This document shows positions 8,620 to 20,900 of a stretch of DNA of 64,000 nucleotides, piece by piece. Made by a program: the position numbers and the translations under genes. The notes under the pieces were generated by a model. It had not been told where the DNA came from, made no database searches, and was given only the letters and a program-made list of their open reading frames with translations. Source of the DNA: G965232465 sp965232465. Its GTDB lineage: Bacteria; Pseudomonadota; Alphaproteobacteria; JAQWUY01. The stretch lies in contig OZ246977.1 of the NCBI GenBank assembly GCA_965232465.1, forward strand, positions 1-64,000, given 5' to 3'. The stretch's first letter is position 1. Each line of letters starts with the position of its first letter.

Positions 8620-9810
8620 TTAAATCATCCCCATATCCGTACCGACCTTGATAAACGCATCGATACAGTATTGCACTTCGGCGGAAGTCATCTTAGCATT
8701 CATTTGCGTACGGATTCGGGCCTTGCCCATGGGGACCACAGGATATGAAAATCCCACTACGTATACCCCGTGTTTCATGAGTGCCGTTGCCATATCATTG
8801 GCACATTTTGCATCCCCCACCATAACGGGAATAATGGGGTGATCTGCCCCCGCCAAAGTAAAGCCGGCGGCGGTCATTTTCGTACGAAACAGCTGGGCAT
8901 TATGATGTAAATTTTTTAATATATGCGGGCTGCTATCCACAATCTGTAAGCTTATACGGGTGGCATTGACAACTGAGGGGGGCAAGGAATTGGAAAACAA
9001 GTACGGACGGGATTTTTGCCGTAACAATGCCACCACTTCGGATTTTGCCGATACAAACCCGCCCATGGCACCCCCTAATGCTTTGCCAAAAGTACCCGTC
9101 ATAATGTCGATTCTGTCCATAACGCCACAATATTCATGCGTCCCCCGCCCGGTGGTGCCCATCACCCCAATAGCGTGGCTATCATCCACCATCACCAACG
9201 CCTTATACATATCCGCCAAATCGCAAATTTCCCGTAAATTGGCAATCACCCCATCCATGGAAAATACACCATCCGTTACAATCACTATGTTTTTTGCCCC
9301 GTTGTTGCGTGCCAGTTGCAATTGGCTTTGTAAGTGGTCCATATCATTGTTATGATACCGATAGCGGGAGGCTTTACACAAGCGGATACCATCGATCAAA
9401 GACGCATGATTTAAGGCATCGGATACAATGGCATCGTCTTTGTCGAACAAGGTTTCGAATACGCCGCCATTGGCATCAAAACAAGAGGCATACAAAATCG
9501 TAGCTTCGAACCCCAAAAATGCGGACAATTCCCGTTCCAAGTTTCTGTGGGCATCAGAAGTGCCACAAATAAACCGTACACTTGCCATGCCATAGCTCCC
9601 CTTTTGTAAAGTTTTGATGGATTCGTCAATCAACCGTTTATCATTGGCAAGCCCCAAATAATTATTGGCACACAAACACAACACAGATTGCCCATCCGCC
9701 CGTATCCGCACCGATTGGGGCGATGTCAATAGGCGTTCCATTTTGTATAATCCATCGGTCTTGAGGGTACGGAGTGTATGATGGATATGTGTATAAAACG
9801 ATTCTGTCAT
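8620..9810 (-). CDS. kbl: Glycine C-acetyltransferase (2-amino-3-ketobutyrate CoA ligase)
   Basis: Kbl is a PLP enzyme of the alpha-oxoamine synthase family that converts 2-amino-3-ketobutyrate and CoA to glycine and acetyl-CoA. The PLP-binding Lys is about residue 243 in TGTFGKALGGAMGG. Other conserved blocks are CANNYLGLA, GTSDAHRNLE, VMVDDSHAIG and SNSLPP. At 396 residues it is full length. AAGGGA lies about 8 nt before the start. The tight link to tdh supports Kbl over related acyltransferases such as KBL-like 5-aminolevulinate synthase. Confidence 0.95.
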   Translation of the reverse strand: MTESFYTHIHHTLRTLKTDGLYKMERLLTSPQSVRIRADGQSVLCLCANNYLGLANDKRLIDESIKTLQKGSYGMASVRFICGTSDAHRNLERELSAFLGFEATILYASCFDANGGVFETLFDKDDAIVSDALNHASLIDGIRLCKASRYRYHNNDMDHLQSQLQLARNNGAKNIVIVTDGVFSMDGVIANLREICDLADMYKALVMVDDSHAIGVMGTTGRGTHEYCGVMDRIDIMTGTFGKALGGAMGGFVSAKSEVVALLRQKSRPYLFSNSLPPSVVNATRISLQIVDSSPHILKNLHHNAQLFRTKMTAAGFTLAGADHPIIPVMVGDAKCANDMATALMKHGVYVVGFSYPVVPMGKARIRTQMNAKMTSAEVQYCIDAFIKVGTDMGMI

Positions 9811-9903
9811 GATATATTTCCCTTGTACATATGTACTTTTCTTTTATATCCCCATCATATGCGGTATACTTTTTTAGGGATTTATATACATAACTCTCTA
9901 ACT

Positions 9904-10380
9904 TTAATGTTGTGTTCTATACTGAGTATATTCATTAGCTTTTTTAACTAAATCTAATTTAGTATATCTTTCTGAACTAGATATAGGGTGTGTAGCATAA
10001 ACAAGTTTAATAAACTCATCCCATGATAAGGATGAAGTTTCTTTAATCACATGCTCAACTGTTAATTTCTCTTCTTTTGATAAACTAGGTTCATATTTTT
10101 TATCCGTAAGATAAAATATTTTCCTAGAACCACCAAGTACATTCTCAACCTCTTTAACAGAGAATATATCACGATTTTCTTTGATTTCTTGTGATATATC
10201 TTGAACATATGGTCCATAGGTATCAAAAAACCAACCAATGTTTGTAATTTGATTTTTATTGTCAATAGCATTTTTCCAATCAGATAAATATAATATCTTG
10301 GTCAAACGAGCATTAGACAGGTCGTCTTTAAATGGGTATTGTTTTAATATATAGGCTATAATATCTTTTAGTTTATTCAT
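9904..10380 (-). CDS. Panacea-like (DUF4065/SocA-type) protein
   Basis: This 158-residue protein resembles the Panacea/DUF4065 fold: an N-terminal RLTKILYLSDW stretch, then GWFFDTYGPYVQDI where family members have a W-x-hGPV-type stretch, and a C-terminal WDEFIKLVYATHPI. Panacea domains are known as antitoxins that pair with many unrelated toxins. Its start overlaps the stop of the upstream membrane-GAF gene by one base (TAATG), so the two are translationally coupled. The codons are much more AT-rich than in the metabolic genes to the left, which fits transfer. Family membership is by pattern and is weaker than for the second DUF4065 gene at 27315. Confidence 0.65.
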   Translation of the reverse strand: MNKLKDIIAYILKQYPFKDDLSNARLTKILYLSDWKNAIDNKNQITNIGWFFDTYGPYVQDISQEIKENRDIFSVKEVENVLGGSRKIFYLTDKKYEPSLSKEEKLTVEHVIKETSSLSWDEFIKLVYATHPISSSERYTKLDLVKKANEYTQYRTQH

Positions 10381-11198
10381 TAGAAACCTCTTTCTTTCAC
10401 ATTTTGTGGATTAGGTATATATTCTTTTAATGAATATATAGTATCGGATAAAATCTGTTTATATTCTCGCATCTCATCAAGAAGTTCATTTTTTTTAAAT
10501 CTGCTTTTTATCGTAGATTCAACAACAAGAACTCCTAAATATTTATTATCTTTTTCTATGCGAATTACACCATATAATCTTGAACGCATAGATAACTTTT
10601 CTACAGTTTCAATATCCATATTATAAGTATCAAGAGTATACTTAATATATTTTTCTTTTGTAGATGAAAAGTTATCATCAAAATATTCACCATTTTTCCA
10701 GCCTTCTGCTATACATCCTTGATTATCTCCATATGTAGGTCTTCCTCGTCCACTAAATTCAGGATTTGCAGAATATCTAGCACAAAGGATAAAAGATTCA
10801 GTATCTGAATCATGTATATACAAGGAAATACGCTCAGTATTTCTTTTTTTAGTTCCAAAACCTAATTTAAAAGCAATACTGTACAATTGGCACAAGAACA
10901 CTTCCCTTGTCACTTCGGGAATTATTCCTAATTTTCTTTTGAGTTCTTCATTTTCTTTTTTTAGATCATTTGAACCCCTTTTGGAATTAAACTTAATATG
11001 GGATAAAATAAGGATAGATACTATAAGAATTATAAATTCCCAACTAGTAATATTTTTAAGCTGTATAATGGGTCTGTCCACGGAATCTAAAAGAAATATG
11101 GAGATTAATGGAATTATAACGCATGATAAAGATATATCAGCAATAAATATTTTTACTTCTTTTATCCATTTCCATATTTTTCTTATTAAGTCATTCAT
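10380..11198 (-). CDS. Membrane-anchored GAF-like sensor or effector
   Basis: This 272-residue protein has two predicted N-terminal membrane helices (about 20-40 and 52-68) and a short charged coiled-coil (DLKKENEELKRKLG). A soluble domain of about 150 residues follows, patterned like a GAF domain (SLYIHDSDTESFILCARYSANPEF; VIRIEKDNKYLGVLVVES). It probably senses or signals from the inner face of the membrane. The overlapping downstream Panacea-like gene suggests a two-gene toxin-antitoxin or defence module in which this is the active partner. That role is inference: I see no nuclease, kinase or cyclase motif. Gene order would be toxin first and antitoxin second. Confidence 0.6.
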   Translation of the reverse strand: MNDLIRKIWKWIKEVKIFIADISLSCVIIPLISIFLLDSVDRPIIQLKNITSWEFIILIVSILILSHIKFNSKRGSNDLKKENEELKRKLGIIPEVTREVFLCQLYSIAFKLGFGTKKRNTERISLYIHDSDTESFILCARYSANPEFSGRGRPTYGDNQGCIAEGWKNGEYFDDNFSSTKEKYIKYTLDTYNMDIETVEKLSMRSRLYGVIRIEKDNKYLGVLVVESTIKSRFKKNELLDEMREYKQILSDTIYSLKEYIPNPQNVKERGF

Positions 11199-11729
11199 AA
11201 TAAAATTAAATCATATTAAAAGTTATCAGTTAATCAAAAATGTGTCTAATCTATTTACATACCCTAATGCTACTAAAAGATTACACAATTCTGTACTACC
11301 CTTTATATAGTACATGCTTATCCCCTAAGATAAATTACCATCAAATCTTAATTTCATAATATACTATTAATGTGTGTTTGTAAATATATTTATGAAACCA
11401 ATTCCTTATATAGTCAATTCGGTATAAAATGATTCGCCATATTATTTCTTATACTGCATGTTTTATTTTGTTGGTTATATGGTGAGTCTAAGGGGCTAAC
11501 GCCCCAGCTTCTCTGTACATTCTTGCGTTTCATGTGGATTTACCCATGCTTCGCATGACAAAAACCCACACATGTTCACCCCTCGTTGCACCCCGCCACA
11601 ATGCCACTACGGGGCAGCACCCTTGTTTTATCGCCCCCTGCTGACCTTCCCACATATGCCATATCTTGAAATATACATAGCAATTTATGGTATGCCATAA
11701 TTTTTATTTTAATTTTTTTTATTTTTTAC
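11199..11729. other. AT-rich intergenic region before the adhesin gene
   Basis: No coding region is evident. The stretch contains the decayed element copy (11409-11620) and a run of T- and A-rich DNA from about 11700 that leads into the adhesin promoter. Short ORFs here show no recognisable protein features. Confidence 0.5.
11409..11620 (-). mobile_element. MITE-like structured element, decayed copy 3
   Basis: Read on the minus strand this aligns with copies 1 and 2. It has an intact TATAGTCAAT end (11409-11418), the GGGGC-TAAC-GCCCC hairpin (11492-11505) and the CATGC-TTC-GCATG hairpin (11545-11557), followed by the CCACAATGCCACT block. Similarity fades near 11620 and I find no second terminal repeat, so the far end is lost. 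Confidence 0.7.
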
Positions 11730-11758
11730 TTGAAAAAAAAAAAAAATATCTGTACAAT
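11730..11758 (+). promoter_or_regulatory. Sigma-70-type promoter of the giant adhesin gene
   Basis: TTGAAA at 11730-11735 and TACAAT at 11753-11758 are separated by exactly 17 nt. The spacer is mostly a run of A, a tract whose length could change by slippage and so alter expression. The predicted transcript has about 150 nt of leader before the ATG. Confidence 0.6.
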
Positions 11759-11915
11759 CAAGGGTAAGTAAATGTTTAGTCGTACATAATACTTAGTCTT
11801 TGAATCTGTTTTATCCCCTTTATTTTTGGGGACTATCAGCAGGAATACATTATAAAAAAAATAAAAAACACTCTAAGCCTAAAAAATATGTACATAGGAA
11901 TATGAAGGGAAAGAG

Positions 11916-14900
11916 ATGATGAAAAAAACTTTGCTTACAACCGCTAGTATTATTATGTTGGCATATGCGGTACCTGTATACACCAATGATGCGGAAAAGG
12001 TGGTAAATGCCACGGGTAATTTGGTTATCGATACCATTAACAAAAGGGGTATCTTTGAATGGATTAACGGTGGGATTAGCTATTCGGATAAAATCCTAAA
12101 TTGGGATATTGCCACTTTTAGCAACCTGTCGGAAACAAAAGACACGGTTACATATTTACAAACATCTTATAATCGTCAGAAATCAGTCAATCGATTAAAC
12201 TTGGGATTGGGCTATCGGAAGCTTATCGATACGACAACCGCCCCGTTAATTGTTGGGGTCAATGCGTTTTTTGATAGCAAGGACGGGACAAAGAATATAC
12301 TTGCTTTTAAATCATCGGACAATTTCCAACGGTTTAGTGTGGGGGCGGAACTAAAAACCGCCCGATTTGACCTATCGACAAACCTATATCGTCGCATTGG
12401 CGATACCATTATCGACGACAAAAAAGTATTACAGGGCTGGGATATAACCGCTAAGGGTAATATCCCCAATTATGAACAAGTCTCCTTAGGGGTAAATACC
12501 TATAGATTCGATGGGGTTGGCGATACGGTTATTAAGGGTAATAAACTGATTGCTGAATTTAGGCCCAATCCTGTCATAACAGTGCGGGGCGAATATGACA
12601 GACCCAATGGCGAATCGGCAAAGACCGATATATCCGTCGACTTTAAGCTGGCATTTGGTAAAAGTATACAAGATCAGTTAAAGTCCACCTCTGTATTTTC
12701 AGGCACAAATAGCGTATGGCACAAAAGATACGACAAGGTCGAACGGCACTATGATATTAAAACAGCGGAGGCACAATCCGCCCCCACATTGGGCACAGCG
12801 ATTAGCAGTACAGATTTAGCAGCCAATAAAATCAGTGATGGGGATGGTACAACGAAAGAATCCGCATACACCCTACAAAATAGCGAACAATACGACCTAG
12901 CAGACTTTATTGGCGACATTCCAGATACGCTTGAAACCACAGGCGGGGATATTGATCCGAATAAAGTTACGGTGACGGCGGAACAAGTCGGGGGCGATGG
13001 GGCCGAAGGCACCGACTATCAATTTTACGCCAGCGATGGCACCACCGTATCATTAGCGGACATTACCGCAAGTAGCAAGTTCGAAGATATAGCGGGGGGC
13101 AAATCCGCCACCTTAAAACTTACATATAGTGCCAGTGGTTTTGCGGATCGGATTGTATATGTGCAAGCCATCGCCAAAGGAAAAATTGGGCTTGGGTTAG
13201 CTGCTGCGGATCGGGCAAGCAATAATATTAAGGGGGGCGATGGTACGACCGAAGACACGGCGTACACCTTAACCAATACCAAATCATATGACCTGAAAAC
13301 CTTTATTGGCACCGTACCCGACGGAGTAACCATTACCGCCAAAGCGGAAACAATAAGCGGCACAAATGGTACAGACTTCCAGTTTAAGAATGGGGGCACA
13401 AATACCAATGTTGCCGGTGTAACATATAGCAGTACATTACAAGATATGGCGGGTGCGGGTGCAGCGGTTATTAAAATCACATACAGTGCGACGGATTTTG
13501 AAGACCGCATTGTTTATGTAAAAACCGATATTGCATTTGTGGCAAACGATTTGAAAATGGCAAATCTTGTTGTGCCGTATGGGTCTGGGACTGTAACGGT
13601 AAGCACCGCCGATATATTGGATAAATTGACCGTAACCGGTGCACAAACGCAAAAATCCGACTGGACAGTTAAGAGCCTAGCCGAAACGCATGGTAACCTT
13701 GCGGTTAATGGCACATCGTTGACCATAACCGGGGCAATTGGCACCCCCACCACTGTAACGGTTGTATTTGAACATAACACCGATATATATGCGGATCAGA
13801 CCCGGACCTTCGAACTGTCCACTGGGACGGGCACAATAGGATCCGCCACCCATACGGGGGCGGGCAAGTGGGGCAAAGCGTATACCACCACCTATAACTT
13901 AAAAACCTCTGATACGGTGGGGGATACCACTGTAACATTTGATACAAGTACAGATTTCACCTTTGAGATTGTGGCACCGACCAATACCGTAAGCGGTTTT
14001 ACATCGACCACCGCCGGTATTGTAAATGGTACAGCGATGAACCGTACAACTGGGGCTATCGATGGGACAAAGCTGACCAAATCAGGGAAACTGTTGGTAA
14101 AAATCAACCGGGTTGCCAAAGGGGGATTGCCGGCAATTACAGAATATGCAAACTTCGACATTAGCAAACAAACTGCCGCTGACCACCCCGGCTTTACGGT
14201 GAGCACCACCGGGATTACATGGGCAATGGCAAGTACCGCCGTTACCTATACGCAGGCGAATACGCCGGCGGGGATTGGCACCGCCACATACACCTTAATA
14301 AGTAAGGGGACGACCGCCGGTACCTTGGCGGGCGATGGTGCCGGTAAGATCGCCGTAAGCGCTTCGAATGGCTACATTGCAAAAACCCTCTGTGCCGGGA
14401 TGGTAAAGGTGCAGGTTACCTATGCGGCCAACGATATGTATGAGGCGATCACCAAAACCGTAGATGTCCCCATCAGCAAACACACGGCGACGGCAACCCT
14501 AAGTATGGGGAATCTTGTTGTGCCGTATATATCCGGCACCAAACAGGTAAGCACCGCCACTATTTTGGGGCAATTATCCGTATCCGGTGGCACAAGTGTC
14601 AAAGGCGATTGGACATTAAAAAGCCTAAGCGACAAAGACGGTATCGGCAGCAATACCTTGGGTATCAGTGCGGACAAAAAAAATCTTACCATCAAACAGG
14701 GCATTAAAAGCGGGACAACCGTTACCGCCGTCTTCGAAAGTGGTCGATATAAAGATAAAACTGTGGACTTTACAGTGTCCACAACAACCGCCATTGCACA
14801 TGCTATTGGCGGTAAAACCACATTAACCGCCAAACCTTGGGGCAGTGCCATTGCCAAAGCCGATTATAACTTACCCAGTAGTATAACGGTAAATAGGGAA

Positions 14901-17900
14901 ACCCATAACAACCTAACCTATACCTTTAAGGTTACAAATAGTGATGTGGGCGGTGTTAAAAAAGACGATGTGTTACCCAATGGGGTCATTGCCGCCAACA
15001 CCACAACCGATTCGGGGACTATCACTGTGGAAATTACCCGGGCGGAAATTACCGGTAAAGTGGCAAAGGCAACAAAAACCGTTACCATTCCTGTACAGAA
15101 ACAAGCGGGGACGGGTAGCCTAGGCATGGGGGATCTTGTGGTAGCGTATGTATCTGGTGATAAAGCGGTAAGCACAGCGGATATAACAGGTAAATTAACG
15201 ACTGTACCCGGTGGTCTTGGTGTTGCAAACGATTGGACCTTAAAAAGCCTGTCAAGTACCCTTGCTACTACCACCTTAGCTATCGCTCAGGACAAAAAGA
15301 GCATGACCATTAAAAAGGCAATTAGCGGCGGTACAACCCTTACCGCTACCTTCGTAAGTGATAAATACACGGATAAGACCGCAACCTTTACATTAACGAC
15401 ATCCGCCATTACACATGCTATTGGCGGTAAAAGCACATTAACCGCCAAACCTTGGGGCAGTGCCATTGCCAAAGCCGATTATAACTTACCCACCAGTATA
15501 ACGGTAAATAGGGAAACCCATAACAACCTAACATATACCTTTAAGGTTACAGCTAGTACTGTGGGCGGTGTTAAAAAAGACGATGTGTTACCCAATGGCG
15601 TTATTGCCGCCAACACCACAACCGATTCAGGGACTATTACTGTGGAAATTACCCGGGCGGAAATTGCCGGTAAAGTGTCGAAGGCAACAAAAACCGTTAC
15701 CATTCCTGTACAGAAACAAGCGGGCTCTGGTGCTCTTGGCATGGGGGATCTTACAGTACCGTATGTGTCTGGTGATAAAGATGTAACTGCCTCCGCTATC
15801 GAGGCTAAATTAACGACTGTACCCGCTGGTCTTGGTGTCAAAGGGGATTGGACCTTAAAAAGCCTAGGGAAAAAAGTTGCGAATACTCCCGATGACAATA
15901 CATTAAAAATCGACGGGACAAAACTTACCATCAAAAAGGCAATTACCGGCACACCAACCCTTACCGCTACCTTCACAAGTGATACATACACGGACAAGAC
16001 CGCAGACTTTAAAATATCCACAAGTGCCATTACACATGCTATTGGCGGTAAAAGCACATTAACCGCCAAACCTTGGGGCAGTGCCATTGCCAAAGCCGAT
16101 TATAACTTACCCACCAGTATAACGGTGAATGGTGAAACCCATAACAACCTAACATATACCTTTAAGGTTACAGCTAGTACTGTGGGCGGTGTTAAAAAAG
16201 ACGATGTGTTAACCAATGGGGTTATTGCCGCCAACACCACAACCGATTCAGGGACTATCACTGTGGAAATTACCCGGGCGGAAGTTACTGGTAAAGTGGC
16301 AAAGGCAACAAAAACCGTTACCATTCCTGTGAGTAAACAAGCAGGAACCGGAAACCTAGGCATGACAGATCTTACAGTACCGTATGTGTCTGGTGATAAA
16401 GATGTAATCGCCTCCACTATCAAGGCTAAATTAACGACTGTACCCGCTGGTCTTGGTGTCAAAGGGGATTGGACCTTAAAAAGCCTAGGGAAAAAAGTTG
16501 CCAATACTCCCGATGACAATACATTAAAAATCGATGGGACAAAACTTACCATCAAAAAGGCAATTACCGGCACACCAACCCTTACCGCCACCTTCACAAG
16601 TGATACATACACGGACAAGACCGCAGACTTTAAAATATCCACAAGTGCCATTGCACATGCTATTACAGGAAAAAGCACATTAACCGCCAAACCTTGGGGC
16701 AGTGCCATTGCCAAAGCCGATTATAACTTACCCACCAGTATAACGGTGAATGGTGAAACCCATAACAACCTAACCTATACCTTTAAGGTTACAGCTAGTA
16801 CTGTGGGCGGTGTTAAAAAAGACGATGTGTTACCCAATGGGGTCATTGCCGCCAACACAACAACCGATTCAGGGACTATTACTGTGGAAATTACCCGTGC
16901 AGAAGTTACTGGTAAAGTGGCAAAGGCAACAAAAACCGTTACCATTCCTGTGGATAAACAAGCGGGGTCGGGGGCTCTTGGCATGGGGGATCTTACAGTA
17001 CCGTATGTATCTGGTGATAAAGGGGTAAGCACAGGGGATATAACAGGTAAATTAACGACTGTCCCCGCTGGTCTTGGTGTCAAAAACGATTGGACCTTAA
17101 AAAGCGTAAAGAAAAAAGTTGCCAATACTCCCGACGCCAATACATTGGTTATTGCTAATGATGGGAGTATGACCATCAAAAAGGCAATTACCGGCACACC
17201 AACCCTTACCGCTACCTTCGAAAGTGATACATACACGGACAAGACCGCAGACTTTAAAATATCCACAAGTGCCATTACACATGCTATTGGCGGTAAAAGC
17301 ACATTAACCGCCAAACCTTGGGGCAGTGCCATTGCCAAAGCCGATTATAACTTACCCACCAGTATAACCGTGAATAGGGAAACCCATAACACCCTAACCT
17401 ATACCTTTAAGGTTACAAATAGCACTGTGGGCGGTGTTGACAAAGACGATGTGTTACCCAATGGGGTTATTGCCGCCAACACCACAACCGATTCAGGGAC
17501 TATCACTGTGGAAATTACCCGGGCGGAGGTTACTGGTAAAGTGGCAAAGGCAACAAAAACCGTTACTATTCCTGTACAGAAACAAGCGGGGTCGGGGGCT
17601 CTTGGCATGGGGGATCTTACAGTACCATATGTGTCTGGTGATAAAGATGTAATCGCCTCCACTATCGAGGCTAAATTAACGACTGTACCCGCTGGTCTTG
17701 GTGTCAAAGGGGATTGGACCTTAAAAAGCCTAGGGAAAAAAGTTGCCAATACTCCCGATGACAATACATTAAAAATCGATGGGACAAAACTTACCATCAA
17801 AAAGGCAATTACCGGCACACCAACCCTTACCGCCACATTTACAAGTGATAAATATACGGATAAGACCGCAGACTTTAAAATATCCACAAGTGCCATTACA

Positions 17901-20900
17901 CATGCTATTGGCGGTAAAAGTACATTAACCGCCAAACCTTGGGGCAGTGCCATTGCCAAAGCCGATTATAACTTACCCACCAGTATAACGGTGAATAGGG
18001 AAACCCATAACAACCTAACCTATACCTTTAAGGTTACAAATAGTGATGTGGGCGGTGTTGACAAAGACGATGTGTTACCCAATGGCGTTATTGCCGCCAA
18101 CACCACAACCGATTCAGGGACTATTACTGTGGAAATTACCCGGGCGGAAGTTACTGGTAAAGTGGCAAAGGCAACAAAAACCGTTACCATTCCTGTGAGT
18201 AAACAAGCAGGAACCGGAAACCTAGGCATGACAGATCTTACAGTACCATATGTGTCTGGTGATAAAGATGTAATCGCCTCCACTATCGAGGCTACATTAA
18301 CGACTGTACCCGCTGGTCTTGGTGTCAAAGGGGATTGGACCTTAAAAAGCCTAGGGAAAAAAGTTGCCAATACTCCCGATGACAATACATTAAAAATCGA
18401 TGGGACAAAACTTACCATCAAAAAGGCAATTACCGGCACACCAACCCTTACCGCTACCTTCGAAAGTGATACATACACGGACAAGACCGCAGACTTTAAA
18501 ATATCCACAAGTGCCATTACACATGCCATTACAGGAAAAACCACATTAACCGCCAAACCTTGGGGCAGTGCTATTGCCAAAGCCGATTATAACTTACCCG
18601 CCAGTATAACGGTGAATAGGGAAACCCATAACACCCTAACCTATACCTTTAAGGTTACAAATAGTGATGTGGGCGGTGTTAGTAAAGACGATGTGTTACC
18701 CAATGGGGTTATTGCCGCCAACACCACAACCGATTCAGGGACTATTACTGTGGAAATTACCCGTGCGGAAGTTACTGGTAAAGTGTCGAAGGCAACAAAA
18801 ACCGTTACCATTCCTGTGGATAAACAAGCGGGGTCGGGGGCTCTTGGGATGGGGGATCTTGTGGTAGCGTATGTGTCTGGTGTATCTGGTAATAAACCGG
18901 TAAGCACGGCGGATGTACTGGCTCAGTTAACGACTGTCCCCAATAGTCTTGGTGTCAAAGGGGATTGGACCTTAAAAAGCGTAACGAGAAAAGATGCCAA
19001 TAAACCCGACGCCAGCACATTGGTTATTGCTAATGATGGGAGTATGACCGTCAAAAAGGCAATTACAGGGACGCCAACCCTTACCGCCACATTTACAAGT
19101 GATAAATATACGGATAAGACCGCAGAATTTAAAATATCCACCCAAGCCTTCCCCATGAGTAAAACAGGTGCCACCCGTACGGGATTAAGCGGTACATGGG
19201 GCAAAACCTTTACCGCCACCAATTATCAATTAAACCTTAAAAATGGGGGATCGACAAATATATTTGATGCCAGCAAAGATTACACCTTTACTATTGTCCC
19301 CCATACTACGGATGATGGCAGTGGCAAAACAAAAACCACCGCTGGTATTACTAAGGGACAATTAGCCGCTGCTATTGATAGCAACACCGGGGCTATTAAA
19401 GGGAGCGAACTTACCAAGTCTGGGTTCTTGTTGGTAAAAATTGTCCGCGCCGCAACAGGAAGCGGTGCCAGTGCCATACCGCAGCTAACAGACTATCAGG
19501 TTATTACTGTACAAAAACAAGATTTAAGCAGTCTTACCACCAAACCCACCTTTACCCCCACAACCGCCAACCCCAAATGGGTAAACAATGGGGGCAAGAT
19601 TGGCGGGGCGTTTGCATTTACGGGTACAGGATTGCCCAGTGGCACAACATTTACCGATTTTGCTTGGACGGCGGCGGCGGCGCAAACAGGCGGTGCCAGC
19701 GGTACATTAGCGGTGGCAAACGATGGTATCACCGGGGCAACCTCCGGCGGTGTGGTAGTGATTACCATGAAGCCAAAAGCGGGTGTCAACGACGACAAAT
19801 ACAAAGGGTCAGTGGACTTGGCAAACTTTACCATTGCCAAGCAAGCGGGCACTGGGGCATTAACTTTGGCAAGTCTTGTGGTACCTTATGATGGAACCAC
19901 TGAAGATGTAGTCGCCGACGATATTAAAGGGCTATTAACGGTGCCAAGTGCAGGTGGTTTAGGGGTAAAAGCCGATTGGAAATTAAAAAGCCTAAAGAAA
20001 AAAGTTACCAATACGCCCGATGCTAATACACTGGTTATTACTGGAACGAGTATGACCATCAAAAAAGCAATTACAAACAGTCCCCAAATTACCGCCACCT
20101 TCGAAAGTGATAAATACACGGATAAAACAGCGGACTTTACATTAACGACAAAAAACATTTTAGCACCTATTATATTAACGGATTCACCAACCGCCAGACC
20201 TTGGGGCAGTGCCATTACCAAAGCCGATTATAAATTACCCACCAGTATAACCGTGAATAGGGAAACATTCGATGCATCCAAGGGGCTGTCGTATACATTT
20301 AAGGTTACAGCTAGTACTGTGGGCGGTGTTAAAAAAGACGATGTGTTACCCAATGGGGGTATTGCCGTCAACACAACAACCGATTCAGGGACTATTACTG
20401 TGGAAGTTACCCGTGCAGAAATTAGTGGTAAAGTGGCAAAGGCAACAAAAACGGTTACCCTTACTGTACAAAAACAAGATTTAAGCAGTCTTACCACCAA
20501 ACCCACCTTTACCCCCACAACCGCCAACCCCAAATGGGTAAACAATGGGGGCAAAATTGGCGGAACATTCGGAAGTTTGCCCAGTGGCACAACATTTACC
20601 GATTTTGCTTGGACGGCGGCGGCGGCGCAAACAGGCGGTGCCAGCGGTACATTAGCGGTGGCAAACGATGGTATCACCGGGGCAACCTCCGGCGGTGTGG
20701 TGGTGATTACCATGAAGCCAAAAGCGGGTACCAACGACGACAAATACAAAGGGTCAGTGGACTTGGCAAACTTTACCATTGCCAAGCAAACGATCGCCGA
20801 CCACTCAGGGTTTCAGGTTACTGCCTCTGCGATCAAGTGGGATACAAGCAGTCAAGCGGTTACATATACAGAAAATGCCAGCAAACCTGCGGGCATTAGC

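Noticed and set aside
13025..13510. 161-codon minus-strand frame in the adhesin
   Set aside because: Antisense to two homologous modules, with no start signal or similarity of its own.
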